Part shown: one piece after another, positions 32,213-41,605 of the stretch
Layout of the letters: the number at the start of each line of letters is the position of its first letter
Position numbering within the stretch: the first letter of the stretch is position 1
From: a bacterium BMS3Bbin05
Lineage (GTDB): Bacteria; Nitrospirota; Thermodesulfovibrionia; Thermodesulfovibrionales; BMS3Bbin05
Assembly (NCBI GenBank): GCA_002897855.1
Contig: BDTO01000030.1
Coordinates: forward strand, 1 to 56,319
Length of the DNA stretch: 56,319 bases
Reading direction: 5' to 3'
Notes under the pieces: generated by a model
Databases searched by the model: none
What the model was told of the DNA's origin: nothing
What the model saw: only the letters and a program-made list of their open reading frames with translations
Program-made: the position numbers and the translations under genes

Positions 32213-33481
32213 GTGAACCTTTTCGGTGCACCCAAAAAAGATATGCCCCTTGCGTGGAGGCTCAGACCGGTAAGCCTGGCTGAGTTCACCGGACAGGAGC
32301 ATCTGCTCGGGGAAGGGAAGCCTCTCAGAAAACTGATAGAGAAAGACCGTATTGTCTCCCTTATCCTTTATGGCCCTCCCGGGACGGGAAAGACCGCGCT
32401 TGCCGGGATCATTGCAAAGAAGACCCGGGCCAATTTCATATCTCTCAACGCAGTAACGAGCGGCATTAAGGAGATCAGGGATTCACTTACCACAGCTCGC
32501 CACGGAAAGACAATACTGTTCATCGATGAGATACACAGGTTCAACCGTATACAGCAGGATGCCCTCCTCCCCCATGTGGAATCCGGAGAAATAACTCTTA
32601 TCGGGACATCCACCCATAATCCGTTCTTTGCACTCGTTTCGGCGCTTGCCTCACGTTCAATGATATTCGAGTTCAATCCGCTCAGACCTGAAGAGATAAG
32701 GACGATATTAAATCGTGCATTCAGCAGTCCCGACGGGATAAACGACCCTGATCTCGCTGCAGACGATGATGCCATCGGCCTTATTACGACACTGTCCGAC
32801 GGCGATGCGAGAAGGGCACTGAACATCCTTGAGATATCATGTATGACATTGCCGGAAGGCACGGGCCCGGGACATCTCACACTTGAACATGTACAGGAGG
32901 CCATACAGAGAAAATCTGCATATTATGATGAAGACGATCATTACGATACTGTCTCTGCATTCATAAAGAGCATGAGGGGATCGGACCCTGATGCCGCAAT
33001 CTACTGGCTCTCCAAAATGATCGATGCAGGTGAAGACCCCATGTTTATTGCAAGAAGGATTGTCATATGTGCATCGGAAGACGTCGGCAATGCCGACCCT
33101 GCCGCACTTACCGTGGCGGTATCCGCGATGAACGCATTAGAGAAGACCGGCCTGCCCGAGGGGGCTATCCCCCTTGCACAGGCGGCCATCTATATTGCCT
33201 GCGCTCCAAAGAGTAACGCCTCCTATATGGCGCTCAAAGAGGCTACCGACAGGATCAGAAATGATTATATCCAGGAAGTTCCCGGGCACCTGAGAGACTC
33301 TCACTATACAGGCGCAAAGAGACTGAATGCAGGCAAGGGGTACAAATATCCTCATGACTATGATGGGCATTTTATTTCACAGAAGTACATGGTAAAACCG
33401 GAACGGTTTTACAGACCTTCCGGAGAAGGATATGAAAAAACAATTTCAGAAATAATGGAATCAAGGAGGAAGCGCACATGA
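32213..33481 (+). CDS. rarA: replication-associated recombination protein RarA (MgsA)
   Basis: A 422-residue AAA+ ATPase. The opening [26 protein letters not shown], Walker A GPPGTGKT, Walker [12 protein letters not shown], sensor '[21 protein letters not shown]' and the C-terminal tetramerisation helices ([45 protein letters not shown]) are diagnostic. RarA acts at stalled or damaged replication forks. The start is uncertain: GTG at 32213 gives ten extra residues over ATG 32243, and neither has a good Shine-Dalgarno. The stop overlaps the rny start (ATGA). Confidence 0.93.
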   Translation: MNLFGAPKKDMPLAWRLRPVSLAEFTGQEHLLGEGKPLRKLIEKDRIVSLILYGPPGTGKTALAGIIAKKTRANFISLNAVTSGIKEIRDSLTTARHGKTILFIDEIHRFNRIQQDALLPHVESGEITLIGTSTHNPFFALVSALASRSMIFEFNPLRPEEIRTILNRAFSSPDGINDPDLAADDDAIGLITTLSDGDARRALNILEISCMTLPEGTGPGHLTLEHVQEAIQRKSAYYDEDDHYDTVSAFIKSMRGSDPDAAIYWLSKMIDAGEDPMFIARRIVICASEDVGNADPAALTVAVSAMNALEKTGLPEGAIPLAQAAIYIACAPKSNASYMALKEATDRIRNDYIQEVPGHLRDSHYTGAKRLNAGKGYKYPHDYDGHFISQKYMVKPERFYRPSGEGYEKTISEIMESRRKRT

Positions 33482-35040
33482 TTAATTCTACATATCTGAT
33501 CATTACTGTTGGAGTTGGTCTCCTTTCTGGACTTTTGGCGGCTTTTATCCTGAGGCTTATCTCTAAATCACGTGAAGTATCTGCTGAAAGTGAGAAAAAA
33601 AATATTATTACCGAGGCCATGAAGGAGGCCGAAAAGATCAAGAAAGAGGCGTCTCTTGAAGCAAAGGATATTGTCTACCAGTCCAAATCGGAAATCGAAA
33701 AGGAACTCAAGGAAAGACGTCGCGAACTAAACCATCTGGACAGAAGACTGCTGCATAAAGAGGAGAATATTGAAAAAAAGACGGACTATCTCGAAAAAAG
33801 GGAAAGAGATATTTCCAGGATGGAGAAGGAGTTTTCAAAAAAGGAAAACCAATTAATGTCAAGGGAAAAGGATCTGGAAAATCTCCTGGCCAAACAGAAA
33901 GAAACGCTTGAAAACTTATCGGGGATGTCTTCAGGAGAGGCGAAAGGGGAACTCTTCAGACGTATTGAGGAGGAATCAAGATTCGAGTCTGCAAAATTAA
34001 TAAAACAGATAGAAGAGGAAACAAAGGAACTCTCACAAAAAAAGGCAAGGGAGATCATCAGCCTGGCCATTCAGAGGTATGCCAGTGATTATGTCGCTGA
34101 TATAACGGTCAACAATGTGAGTCTTCCGAATGATGAGATGAAAGGCAGGATTATCGGCAGGGAGGGAAGAAATATCCGCGCTCTTGAAGCTGCAACCGGG
34201 GTTGATTTCATCGTTGACGATACTCCCGAAGTTGTAACCCTCTCGGCGTTTGACCCGGTGAGAAGAGAGATCGCGAGGATATCCCTCGAGAGACTTATAG
34301 CAGACGGGAGAATACACCCTACAAGAATAGAAGAAGTGGTAAACAAGGTAGGCAAGGAAATAAACATGATCCTGAGGGAAGAAGGAGAAAAGGCTGTTTT
34401 CGATCTGGGGCTTTCAGGTTTCGATTCGGAACTCATCAGACTGCTCGGGAGGCTCAAATTCAGGACATCGTACGGACAGAACGTCATGGAACACTCGCGT
34501 GAGGTGGCATATCTTTCAGGCCTGATGGCAGGCGAACTCGGAGTAGACGTCAAACTGGCAAAGAGGGCCGGCCTCCTGCACGATATCGGTAAAGCGGTGG
34601 ACCATGAGGTTGAGGGTCCTCATTATGAAATAGGAGCAAATATCGCAAGAAAACACGGTGAAAAACCGCATATAATAAATGCAATAGAAGTACATCACGG
34701 GGATGGGGAGCCTTCCTGCGTGGAATCAGCCCTTGTTGCGGCTGCAGATGCGCTTTCCGCTGCAAGACCGGGTGTAAGAAAAGAGAGCATGGAAAATTAC
34801 ATCAAGAGATTGCGGAAGCTCGAGGAGATGGCAACGTCCGTAAACGGCGTTGACAAATGTTATGCGATACAGGCAGGCAGGGAGGTCAGGATTATGGTAA
34901 AACCGGAACATGTAACCGACGATATGTCGGCTCTTATCTCCTCCGACATAGCAAAAAAGATAGAGGCGGAACTGACATATCCGGGGCAGATAAAGGTAAC
35001 CGTTATCAGGGAATCCAGGTTTGTCGAGTACGCAAAGTAG
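33478..35040 (+). CDS. rny: ribonuclease Y
   Basis: A 520-residue membrane-anchored endoribonuclease. An N-terminal membrane helix (about 6-28) is followed by a long charged coiled coil (about 35-200), a KH domain (about 208-275, [19 protein letters not shown] with the GxxG loop) and an HD domain (about 335-430, [14 protein letters not shown] and IEVHHGD). Length is typical (about 515-520). RNase Y initiates bulk mRNA decay in many bacteria that lack RNase E. It is coupled to rarA (4-base overlap) and is followed by the YmdB-type gene, a common pairing. Confidence 0.95.
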   Translation: MINSTYLIITVGVGLLSGLLAAFILRLISKSREVSAESEKKNIITEAMKEAEKIKKEASLEAKDIVYQSKSEIEKELKERRRELNHLDRRLLHKEENIEKKTDYLEKRERDISRMEKEFSKKENQLMSREKDLENLLAKQKETLENLSGMSSGEAKGELFRRIEEESRFESAKLIKQIEEETKELSQKKAREIISLAIQRYASDYVADITVNNVSLPNDEMKGRIIGREGRNIRALEAATGVDFIVDDTPEVVTLSAFDPVRREIARISLERLIADGRIHPTRIEEVVNKVGKEINMILREEGEKAVFDLGLSGFDSELIRLLGRLKFRTSYGQNVMEHSREVAYLSGLMAGELGVDVKLAKRAGLLHDIGKAVDHEVEGPHYEIGANIARKHGEKPHIINAIEVHHGDGEPSCVESALVAAADALSAARPGVRKESMENYIKRLRKLEEMATSVNGVDKCYAIQAGREVRIMVKPEHVTDDMSALISSDIAKKIEAELTYPGQIKVTVIRESRFVEYAK

Positions 35041-35071
35041 GCTGATGTGTCGATAGTGATAAGGTGATTGC

Positions 35072-35854
35072 ATGCGGATACTGTTTATTGGAGACATAGT
35101 GGGGAAAGTCGGAAGGATATGCGTCAAGAATATTCTTCCGAAAATCCTTTCAAATTTCAAGACATCATTCGTGATAGCCAATGGTGAAAATGCGGCCGGA
35201 GGGTTCGGCATCAACGAGAAAGTGGCAAAAGAACTCTTCAGCTTCGGCATTGACCTGATAACAAGCGGTAATCACATCTGGGACAAGAAGGAGGCCGTAA
35301 ATTACCTGAAGAAAGAAGACAGGATACTCAGACCTCTGAACTACCCGCCGGGAGTGCCGGGATATGGAAGCATAGTGCTGGGATCTACAGGTAAACAGCG
35401 GCTTGGAATTATCAATTTGTCGGGAAGGGTATTCATGCCGCTCCTCGACTGTCCTTTCAGAACGGTAGACAGCGAGATCCTGAAGTTAAAAGAAGAAACA
35501 AATGCCGTCATAATTGATTTTCATGCCGAAGCAACATCCGAGAAAATAGCCTTTGGTCGTTACGTGGACGGCCGGGTAAGCGCAGTAATCGGGACGCATA
35601 CCCATGTTCAGACGGCAGACGAAACAATACTCGGGAAGGGCACGGCATATATTACCGATGTCGGAATGACAGGTCCTTCGGATTCGGTAATCGGCGTAGA
35701 AACAGATATAATTATTGAAAAATTTCTTACACAGATGCCTAAAAGATTTAATACGGCAAGGGGAAACGGCATATTCTCAGGTGTGATAGTCGATATTGAT
35801 GAAAAAAACGGAAAGGCTACCGCAATACAGAGACTGCAACTGACATACCCGTGA
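35072..35854 (+). CDS. YmdB-type metallophosphoesterase
   Basis: A 260-residue protein of the TIGR00282/YmdB calcineurin-like family. Metal motifs are MRILFIGDIVGKVGR, ANGENAAGG, SGNHIWDKKE, DFHAEATSEK and GTHTHVQTAD. B. subtilis YmdB hydrolyses 2',3'-cyclic nucleotides and affects biofilm and RNA decay; the gene commonly follows rny as it does here (31-base gap). Length and the C-terminal strand region (NGIFSGVIVDIDEKNGKAT) fit the family. Confidence 0.92.
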   Translation: MRILFIGDIVGKVGRICVKNILPKILSNFKTSFVIANGENAAGGFGINEKVAKELFSFGIDLITSGNHIWDKKEAVNYLKKEDRILRPLNYPPGVPGYGSIVLGSTGKQRLGIINLSGRVFMPLLDCPFRTVDSEILKLKEETNAVIIDFHAEATSEKIAFGRYVDGRVSAVIGTHTHVQTADETILGKGTAYITDVGMTGPSDSVIGVETDIIIEKFLTQMPKRFNTARGNGIFSGVIVDIDEKNGKATAIQRLQLTYP

Positions 35855-35864
35855 CCAAAAAACC

Positions 35865-36006
35865 GATGGCGTCGCAAAAAGTCGCCGGCTACTGCGTTGC
35901 ATCAAATTATCTCCTCACTGCGGCCCTCATTCCTCGAAATTTGTGCGCCTTGTATCCGACGATTTTTGCTTAGCCATCCCCTTTTTAGACTTTTTATGAG
36001 TCCATC
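35865..36006. repeat. about 142-bp element with imperfect terminal inverted repeats
   Basis: The left end gatggcgtcgcaaaaagtc (35865-35883) and the right end gactttttatgagtccatc (35988-36006) are inverted copies at 15 of 19 positions. An inner arm 'cgatttttgcttagccatcc' (about 35960-35979) is another inverted relative of the left end. No coding sequence is inside. Solo inner-arm copies are at 36461-36480 and, shorter, at 2953-2965. It looks like a small palindromic or MITE-like dispersed repeat. Confidence 0.7.
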
Positions 36007-36013
36007 AAAGCTG

Positions 36014-36322
36014 CTATTCGGCAAGATAATCACCGAGCAGTTCCCTGCTGTGTTCGTCATCATGACAGTAAACGCACAGATTTTCCCAATTTGATCCGTC
36101 CGGAGGATTGTTCCTGTGATTGCCGTCCTTGTGATGGACCGTAAGAAGGCGCCGGTTTTCATAATCGAATTCTCTGCCGCATTTTGCACAGATAAGACCG
36201 TGAATCCTGATAGACTGTTCCCTGTAATCGCTGACGGAACTGCCGGACCCTTTCAATTCCCTTACTATATCGCCTACGGGTCTTCTACCTGCCCTCTTTG
36301 CCGCTCCCTTCTTTCTTGTCAT
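36014..36322 (-). CDS. HNH endonuclease, YajD-like
   Basis: About 102 residues: a basic N-terminus, then the zinc/HNH module CAKCGREFDYENRRLLTVHHKDGNHRNNPPDGSNWENLCVYCHDDEH (two CxxC knuckles, catalytic His in VHHKDGN, N-W-x-N-L and C-H). This is the pattern of the YajD/HNH family, small nucleases of unknown cellular role. ATG at 36322 has an agg 8 bases upstream; an ATG seven codons earlier is possible. Its 3' end lies 8 bases from the repeat element at 35865-36006, and a solo arm of that repeat lies upstream at 36461-36480, so the gene sits between two copies. It is the only minus-strand gene in this part. Confidence 0.85.
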   Translation of the reverse strand: MTRKKGAAKRAGRRPVGDIVRELKGSGSSVSDYREQSIRIHGLICAKCGREFDYENRRLLTVHHKDGNHRNNPPDGSNWENLCVYCHDDEHSRELLGDYLAE

Positions 36323-36692
36323 GCCATACCTGTCCCTTCTCATCGTTTATTATCAACTCACGATACCGGCCGATCCTGCAAAAACTACAGGAATAACCAC
36401 GGAGATACGGAGCAACCATAAGAAAAAAAGCCCCTGCCCTGTCTCCCTGTGGTTAAACTACGATTTTTACGAAGCCATCCATATTGATATTAATTCCGTA
36501 TGTATTTTAGACTAAATGATGTTATAGTTCAAGGGGCCCGGCGGTACCTGGCATATATCTAACACGCATTATTCATGAATCGGGTGCCATGCGGACGGCG
36601 GATGTGGTGATGGTTCGGGAATTATCCAGCTGAATGCAAAAGATTCAGGAAGTTCGGAAAATCAAATTTAATGGCTGTTCGCGGAGGTTTTT
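36323..36692. other. intergenic region between HNH nuclease and OsmC-like gene
   Basis: This holds 'aaccacggagatacggagca ... tctccctgtggtt' inverted words (about 36400-36455), the solo repeat arm (36461-36480), a G/C-rich 'ggggcccggcggtacc' patch (about 36533-36548) and the 41-bp element 36567-36607. No gene is seen. Confidence 0.55.
36567..36607 (+). repeat. 41-bp element before osmC-like gene (pair of 5231-5271)
   Basis: It matches the manC upstream element at 35 of 41 positions in the same orientation relative to the downstream start codon (86 bases away). It includes 'cattattcatgaa', which in the other copy encodes the last codons of manB, and a GCC/GGC inverted repeat. Confidence 0.6.
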
Positions 36693-37112
36693 ATGCAGGC
36701 AAAGGTTATCCTGGTTAACGGGATGCAGTTTGTAGGCGAGGCATCTTCAGGTCATGCCATAGTTATGGACGGGGATACTGAATTCGGTGGTGCGGACTCC
36801 GGCATCAGACCGTCGGAACTCCTGCTTGTAGGTCTCGGCGGGTGCTCTGGAATGGATGTTATCTCCATATTGCGAAAAAAGAGGCAGGATGTCAGGGATT
36901 TTGAGATAATGATTGATGGTAACAAGTCTGATTCTCACCCGAAAAAATTTACAGACATCACTCTCAAATATATCGTCAGGGGTAAAAACATCTCTGAAGA
37001 AGCCGTCAAGCGGGCAGTTGAACTCTCTATGGAAAAATATTGTTCAGTCAAGGCCACGATCGAGGGAGTCGCAAAAATAAATTTCTCTTACGAAATAGAG
37101 CAGCAGGATTGA
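36693..37112 (+). CDS. OsmC family protein
   Basis: A 139-residue OsmC/Ohr-fold protein. The core helix motif GIRPSELLLVGLGGCSGMDVISILRKKRQDV carries the first conserved Cys, and the second lies in MEKYCSVKATIEG. The pairing of the two cysteines fits the thiol-dependent OsmC superfamily (YhfA-like branch). Many members detoxify organic hydroperoxides, but this subgroup is not characterised. The ATG at 36693 has Shine-Dalgarno ggagg. Its 3' end overlaps the start of pgpA, so it heads the operon. Confidence 0.87.
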   Translation: MQAKVILVNGMQFVGEASSGHAIVMDGDTEFGGADSGIRPSELLLVGLGGCSGMDVISILRKKRQDVRDFEIMIDGNKSDSHPKKFTDITLKYIVRGKNISEEAVKRAVELSMEKYCSVKATIEGVAKINFSYEIEQQD

Positions 37113-37570
37113 GGATCCCCGACATACTGAAACATACGGCCACTCTCGGCCCGATCGGCTACCTTCCTGTAGCCCCCGGTACCTTCGGCACCATAGTCTG
37201 TGTCATTTTCTTATTTATCGTCAGACCGTCCGGTACAGTTCTCTTACTCCTGATCCCCGCATTCGCCGTTCTCGGAACGATATCTTCGCACTTTGCGGAA
37301 ATATCCTTCGGTGAAAAAGATTCCCACCACATTGTTATCGATGAATTTACGGGATTTCTCGTATCAATGCTGTTTCTCGATATCTCAATACTCAATCTCA
37401 TGCTGGCGTTTATTTTCTTCAGGTTTTTCGATATACTAAAGCCGCCCCCGGTAAGGTCCTTCGAGACCCTTTTTAAGGGGGGCACGGGTGTCATGATGGA
37501 CGATATAATGGCCGGAATATATGCAAATATCACGGTACGCTTATGCAATCTGCTGATAAAAACATTGTGA
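37109..37570 (+). CDS. pgpA: phosphatidylglycerophosphatase A
   Basis: About 153 residues, membrane protein with about four hydrophobic segments. The N-terminal GPIGYLPVAPGTFGTI and later KDSHHIVIDEFTGFLVSM and 'RFFDILKPPPVRSFETLFKGGTGVMMDDIMAGIYA' are the PgpA signatures (the acidic D-E and D-D-I-x-A-G motifs bind the metal and phosphate). It dephosphorylates phosphatidylglycerophosphate. The start is uncertain: TTG at 37109 overlaps the osmC stop (TTGA); an upstream in-frame start at 37040 would add 23 residues read from inside osmC. Confidence 0.87.
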   Translation: MRIPDILKHTATLGPIGYLPVAPGTFGTIVCVIFLFIVRPSGTVLLLLIPAFAVLGTISSHFAEISFGEKDSHHIVIDEFTGFLVSMLFLDISILNLMLAFIFFRFFDILKPPPVRSFETLFKGGTGVMMDDIMAGIYANITVRLCNLLIKTL

Positions 37571-38025
37571 AACAAATCCATGCATTTTTCAGGAGAGAAC
37601 ACCTGACTCTCTCCGTTGCGGAATCATGTACCGGCGGCATGGTAGCAAACATGATTACGGACCTGCCCGGCGCTTCCGGGTTTTTCGACACAGGCATCAT
37701 TACTTACTCAAACAAGTCAAAGACGGACATGTTGTCGGTTAAATATACTACTATTATTAAAGAAGGCGCTGTAAGCGAAGAGACCGCAAGGCAGATGGCC
37801 GACGGTATCAGGAGAATAAGAAATACGGATGTTTCTCTCTCCGTAACGGGCAATCTTGGCCCGTCCGCCCTTGAAGAAAAAGACATTGGCCTTGTGTACT
37901 ATGCCGTGTCGTCAAAAAAAGGAACGTTTCCCGGGAGTATGGTTTTTTCCGGACCGCGCAGGCAGGTCAAGAAGCAGGCATCCATATACGGGCTGGGATT
38001 TCTTCTTCAGATACTGGCACAATGA
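37543..38025 (+). CDS. pncC: CinA C-terminal domain/nicotinamide-nucleotide amidase
   Basis: A 160-residue stand-alone CinA C-terminal (PncC) domain. Conserved blocks are LSVAESCTGGMVANMITDLPGASGFFDTGIITYSN (catalytic Ser in ESCTGG), GAVSEETARQMADGIR and SVTGNLGP. PncC deamidates NMN to NaMN in NAD recycling. The N-terminal MoCF-like half of full CinA is absent, which is common. The gene overlaps pgpA by 28 bases and thpR by 4 (ATGA), so it is part of a coupled operon leading to recA. Confidence 0.92.
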   Translation: MQSADKNIVKQIHAFFRREHLTLSVAESCTGGMVANMITDLPGASGFFDTGIITYSNKSKTDMLSVKYTTIIKEGAVSEETARQMADGIRRIRNTDVSLSVTGNLGPSALEEKDIGLVYYAVSSKKGTFPGSMVFSGPRRQVKKQASIYGLGFLLQILAQ

Positions 38026-38591
38026 GCATCAGGGGTTTTATCGCCATCCCCCTTACAGATGAACTGAAAGCCGGTATCGGAGATATGGTCGGATCATTAA
38101 AAAAGACCGGGGCGGACGTCAAATGGGTGAAACCGGAAAACCTGCACCTGACCCTGAAATTTCTGGGTAATATTGATATGGAAAAGACAAAATCCATAAC
38201 ATACCGGATATCCGAAATTGCCGGCGGATACGATGATTTTGAATTCATGCTCAACGGCACCGGTGTCTTTCCCGGCAATAACAGGCCGCGTATTATCTGG
38301 ATCGGTATAAGAGACCATATGAACCTTATAAAAATAGCGAAAAAAATAGATGCTGCAATGAAAGGTGAAGGGTTCGAACCCGAAAAAAGGCCTTTCAACC
38401 CGCACATAACAATAGGGAGGGCAAGGTCGTCGAAAGGTATTGATAAATTGATACCGGAATTAGTTAAATATAGGAGCATGAATTTCGGTACACAGAAAGC
38501 TGAATCGATCCATTTAATGAAAAGTACACTAAAAAAAAGGGGGGCAGAATATTCAAGCATTTTTTCGGCCCCTTTGAGGAGGAATTCATAA
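38022..38591 (+). CDS. thpR: RNA 2',3'-cyclic phosphodiesterase ThpR
   Basis: A 189-residue 2H phosphoesterase. The two H-x-T/S-x motifs are HLTLKFLG (His42) and HITIGRAR (about residue 128), as required. It hydrolyses 2',3'-cyclic phosphate ends (formerly 'LigT' 2'-5' RNA ligase). The start overlaps the pncC stop. The stop overlaps the recA start (TAATG), and a Shine-Dalgarno for recA (gaggagg) is embedded in its final codons. Confidence 0.92.
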   Translation: MSIRGFIAIPLTDELKAGIGDMVGSLKKTGADVKWVKPENLHLTLKFLGNIDMEKTKSITYRISEIAGGYDDFEFMLNGTGVFPGNNRPRIIWIGIRDHMNLIKIAKKIDAAMKGEGFEPEKRPFNPHITIGRARSSKGIDKLIPELVKYRSMNFGTQKAESIHLMKSTLKKRGAEYSSIFSAPLRRNS

Positions 38592-39589
38592 TGTCAAATG
38601 ACAAAGTCAAGGCTCTGGAGATGGCCATATCGCAGATCGAGAAAAACTTCGGTAAAGGGGCAATAATGAAACTCGGCTCAAATGAAGTCGCGGAAGGGAT
38701 ACAGGCAATTTCGACGGGCTCTCTCGGCCTTGATATAGCGACCGGTATCGGGGGATTGCCAAGGGGAAGAGTGGTTGAAATATACGGGCCGGAGTCTTCC
38801 GGGAAGACTACACTTGCCCTCGGTGCAATCGCACAGGCCCAGAAGACCGGCGGGATAGCAGCCTTCATAGATGCGGAACATGCGCTGGATGTAAACTATG
38901 CATCAAAACTTGGAGTCAATATTGAAAACCTTCTTGTATCACAACCCGATACGGGCGAACAGGCACTTGAGGTTACGGAAACCCTCGTTAGAAGCGGCGC
39001 TGTAGACATCATTGTCATAGATTCCGTGGCTGCGCTGGTACCAAAGGCCGAGATAGAAGGTGATATGGGAGATTCCCTGCCGGGTCTTCATGCGAGGCTC
39101 ATGAGCCAGGCGATGAGAAAGCTGACGGGCGCCATATCAAAATCACTCACCACCGTGGTATTTATCAACCAGATAAGGATAAGGATCGGGGTAATGTTCG
39201 GAAACCCTGAGACAACGACCGGGGGAAATGCGCTGAAATTTTATTCATCGATGAGACTCGACATAAGAAAAATCGAGAGTCTCAAGAACGGCCATGACAT
39301 GATCGGAGGAAGGGTAAGAGTCAAGGTAGTAAAGAACAAGGTAGCGCCGCCTTTTAAACAGGCCGAATTTGACATATACTTTAACGAGGGCATCTCACAT
39401 GTGGGTGAAATTGTGGATATCGGGGTTGCCCGGGGAATTATCGAGAGGGCGGGGGCCTGGTACAGTTACAGCGGTAAAAGAATCGGACAGGGCAGAGAAA
39501 ATGTCAAGGAGTTTTTCAAACAGAATCCTGAGACGGTATCCGAGATTGAAAACAGGATACGGGAAGAACACTATCCGGGGAGTGTATAA
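38591..39589 (+). CDS. recA: recombinase RecA
   Basis: A 332-residue RecA, slightly short at the C-terminus but complete in the core. Walker [10 protein letters not shown], Walker B ([10 protein letters not shown]), the L1 loop region ([19 protein letters not shown]) and L2 with [19 protein letters not shown] are present. It drives homologous recombination and SOS co-protease activity. The ATG follows a strong Shine-Dalgarno. It is coupled to thpR and followed by pilT after 3 bases. No LexA box was recognised upstream, where only coding sequence lies. Confidence 0.97.
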   Translation: MSNDKVKALEMAISQIEKNFGKGAIMKLGSNEVAEGIQAISTGSLGLDIATGIGGLPRGRVVEIYGPESSGKTTLALGAIAQAQKTGGIAAFIDAEHALDVNYASKLGVNIENLLVSQPDTGEQALEVTETLVRSGAVDIIVIDSVAALVPKAEIEGDMGDSLPGLHARLMSQAMRKLTGAISKSLTTVVFINQIRIRIGVMFGNPETTTGGNALKFYSSMRLDIRKIESLKNGHDMIGGRVRVKVVKNKVAPPFKQAEFDIYFNEGISHVGEIVDIGVARGIIERAGAWYSYSGKRIGQGRENVKEFFKQNPETVSEIENRIREEHYPGSV

Positions 39590-39592
39590 ATC

Positions 39593-40741
39593 ATGGATAT
39601 TAACGCACTGCTGAAAAAAACATTTTCCATAGGTGCATCGGACCTGCATATAAAGGTCGGCTCCCATCCAATTATAAGGTTGAACGGAGAACTTAAACTC
39701 CTAACGGAACAAAACAGGATATCACAGGAAGATGCCATTAAGACGGCTTTTTCGGTCATGAGTCCCGGCCAGAGGGACGTATTTAAAAAGAAAAACGATA
39801 TAGACCTTGCGTACAGTGTCCCCGGACTTGGCCGATTCCGTTGCAATATTTTCATACAGCGGGGCTCCATCGGCGCAGTCTTCAGGGTAATACCAATTCG
39901 TATACCTTCAATTGATGAACTGAACCTTCCATCGGTTCTCAAGAAGATTGCAATGGAACCAAGAGGACTTATACTTGTAACGGGGACCACCGGAAGTGGA
40001 AAATCGACGAGTCTCGCTGCAATGATTGACCAGATAAACAACGAAAAGACGAATAATATCATTACTATCGAAGACCCCATAGAATATCTTCACAGGGACA
40101 GGAAAAGCATTGTCAACCAGAGAGAAGTCGGAAGTGATACCGACTCTTTCAGCAAAGCCCTGAGGGCGGCATTAAGGCAGGACCCCGACGTTATTCTTGT
40201 TGGTGAAATGCGTGACTTCGAGACCATCCAGACAGCGTTGACGGCTGCCGAGACCGGTCATCTCGTCCTGAGCACACTGCATACAACGGATGCCACGGAA
40301 ACCATAAACAGGATTATATCCGTGTTTCCGCCGTACCAGCACAAACAGGTAAGGATGCAGATGTCATCAGTTCTGAGAGCGGTGATATCCATGAGGCTTA
40401 TCATGAGGGCAGACGGCAAGGGACGTGTTCCGGGAGTTGAAGTACTGATAGCAACCGCTACCATAAAGGACTGCATAGTCGATCCCGACAAGACACAAAT
40501 CATCCCGGACATGATAGCACAGGGCAAACTTCACTACGGCATGCAGACATTTGACCAGTCTCTTCTTGATCTCTTTGAAACGGGCCTTATTACCTATGAA
40601 GAAGCAGTCATGAAAGCAACAAACCCTGATGATTTTGCCCTGAAGGTGAAGGGTATCCAGTCGACAAGCGACATTGCCATGGAAGAAATCAATAATACAG
40701 ACAAAGATAATGATATAGAAATTGAAAGATTCGGTCAGTAA
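39593..40741 (+). CDS. pilT: type IV pilus retraction ATPase PilT
   Basis: A 382-residue hexameric secretion ATPase of the PilT group. The opening GASDLHIKVGSHPIIRLNG, Walker A GTTGSGKST, Asp box EDPIEYLH, Walker B ILVGEMRDFETI, His box STLHTTDATETI, and the C-terminal 'HYGMQTFDQSLLDLFETGLI' are typical. It depolymerises type IV pili. It sits between recA and recX; the recX start lies within its last codons (20-base overlap), so the three genes are co-transcribed. No other pilus gene is in the window. Confidence 0.94.
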   Translation: MDINALLKKTFSIGASDLHIKVGSHPIIRLNGELKLLTEQNRISQEDAIKTAFSVMSPGQRDVFKKKNDIDLAYSVPGLGRFRCNIFIQRGSIGAVFRVIPIRIPSIDELNLPSVLKKIAMEPRGLILVTGTTGSGKSTSLAAMIDQINNEKTNNIITIEDPIEYLHRDRKSIVNQREVGSDTDSFSKALRAALRQDPDVILVGEMRDFETIQTALTAAETGHLVLSTLHTTDATETINRIISVFPPYQHKQVRMQMSSVLRAVISMRLIMRADGKGRVPGVEVLIATATIKDCIVDPDKTQIIPDMIAQGKLHYGMQTFDQSLLDLFETGLITYEEAVMKATNPDDFALKVKGIQSTSDIAMEEINNTDKDNDIEIERFGQ

Positions 40742-41204
40742 TGCAAAAACCCATGCTCTCCGGCTTATCAGATACAGGGGCAGGAGTGAGAAAGAACTGA
40801 CCGACAGACTGGCGCTGAAAGGATTTTCAGACAGCATAGTCTCGGAAACCATAAAACTTCTGAAAAAAGCCGGACTGATTAACGATCCATACCTGGCCTG
40901 TTCATTGACAGAAATAGCAAAAGATGTAAAGTTGCTTGGCAACAGAGGCGTTGAATATTTCCTTAAAAAAAGGGGGATAAGTAAAGATATTATCTCCGGT
41001 ATATCAATTGACGGGTCAGAGGAACTTGAAAGGGCGAAGAAATTGATCGCCGGAAAAGACAAATCCATTTCCAACTATCCCCTGGAAAAACAGATATTAA
41101 AAATAAAGGGCATTCTCCTCAGAAGAGGATATGCATTTGATACAATCAACCGGGTCATTAATGATTTAAGGAAAGAACATTCCCCTGAAAAAGGCTGTAA
41201 ATAA
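40722..41204 (+). CDS. recX: RecA regulator RecX
   Basis: A 160-residue RecX: three tandem three-helix repeats, seen as 'ALRLIRYRGRSEKELTDRLALKGFSDSIVSETIKLLKKAGLINDPYLACSL', 'GNRGVEYFLKKRGISKDIISGI' and 'EKQILKIKGILLRRGYAFDTINRVINDLRKE'. RecX inhibits RecA filaments. TTG at 40722 is the only upstream start in frame and overlaps the pilT stop; an ATG downstream (40741) is in another frame. It is separated from recA by pilT. Confidence 0.87.
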   Translation: MKDSVSNAKTHALRLIRYRGRSEKELTDRLALKGFSDSIVSETIKLLKKAGLINDPYLACSLTEIAKDVKLLGNRGVEYFLKKRGISKDIISGISIDGSEELERAKKLIAGKDKSISNYPLEKQILKIKGILLRRGYAFDTINRVINDLRKEHSPEKGCK

Positions 41205-41273
41205 CTCAGGACATCTCAAATCATTTTGTGTTAAAATTCTCCTTAATATCTATCAGTAACTAAAGGAGGTCAC

Positions 41274-41603
41274 ATGAAAAAGATCAGTGCACTTTTATTA
41301 ATCATTTTCTTTTCCATTTCCTGCGCCAGTGCCATCCGTTACACGGTCGAGGAGATAAAGCCCTTCCCTCCCCCCATACAGGATAAGATCAAAAAGGGCG
41401 AGATAGCAACAGGCATGACTATCATACAGGTACGTTATGCATGGGGAGCTCCCGACATAGTCGATGTACTGCCTCCCGACAAAGAAGGCTTCGACAGGGT
41501 AAAATGGACTTATAAAAGGTTCGGCCTGTTCAGGACAACACTCGTATTCGTTGACGGAAAGCTATCCGAAATCAGCAGTAATCAGCCCGGGATACTGAAG
41601 TAG
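41274..41603 (+). CDS. small lipoprotein, SmpA/BamE-like fold possible
   Basis: A 109-residue protein with a lipoprotein signal peptide (LLLIIFFSISC, lipobox Cys17) and a mature part containing 'IKKGEIATGMTIIQVRYAWGAPDIVD...DRVKWTYKRFGLFRTTLVFVDGKLSEI'. The 'G-M-T..QV...WG.P' helix followed by 'W.Y......T.L.FVDG.L' resembles the SmpA/OmlA (BamE-type) fold, so an outer-membrane lipoprotein is likely. A BamE role is only a possibility. A strong Shine-Dalgarno (aaaggaggt) lies before the ATG. It is directly upstream of alaS. Confidence 0.7.
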   Translation: MKKISALLLIIFFSISCASAIRYTVEEIKPFPPPIQDKIKKGEIATGMTIIQVRYAWGAPDIVDVLPPDKEGFDRVKWTYKRFGLFRTTLVFVDGKLSEISSNQPGILK

Positions 41604-41605
41604 AA

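Noticed and set aside
32075-32302. 75-residue frame antisense to the rarA start
   Set aside because: Antisense to the conserved RarA N-terminus and without a recognisable family.
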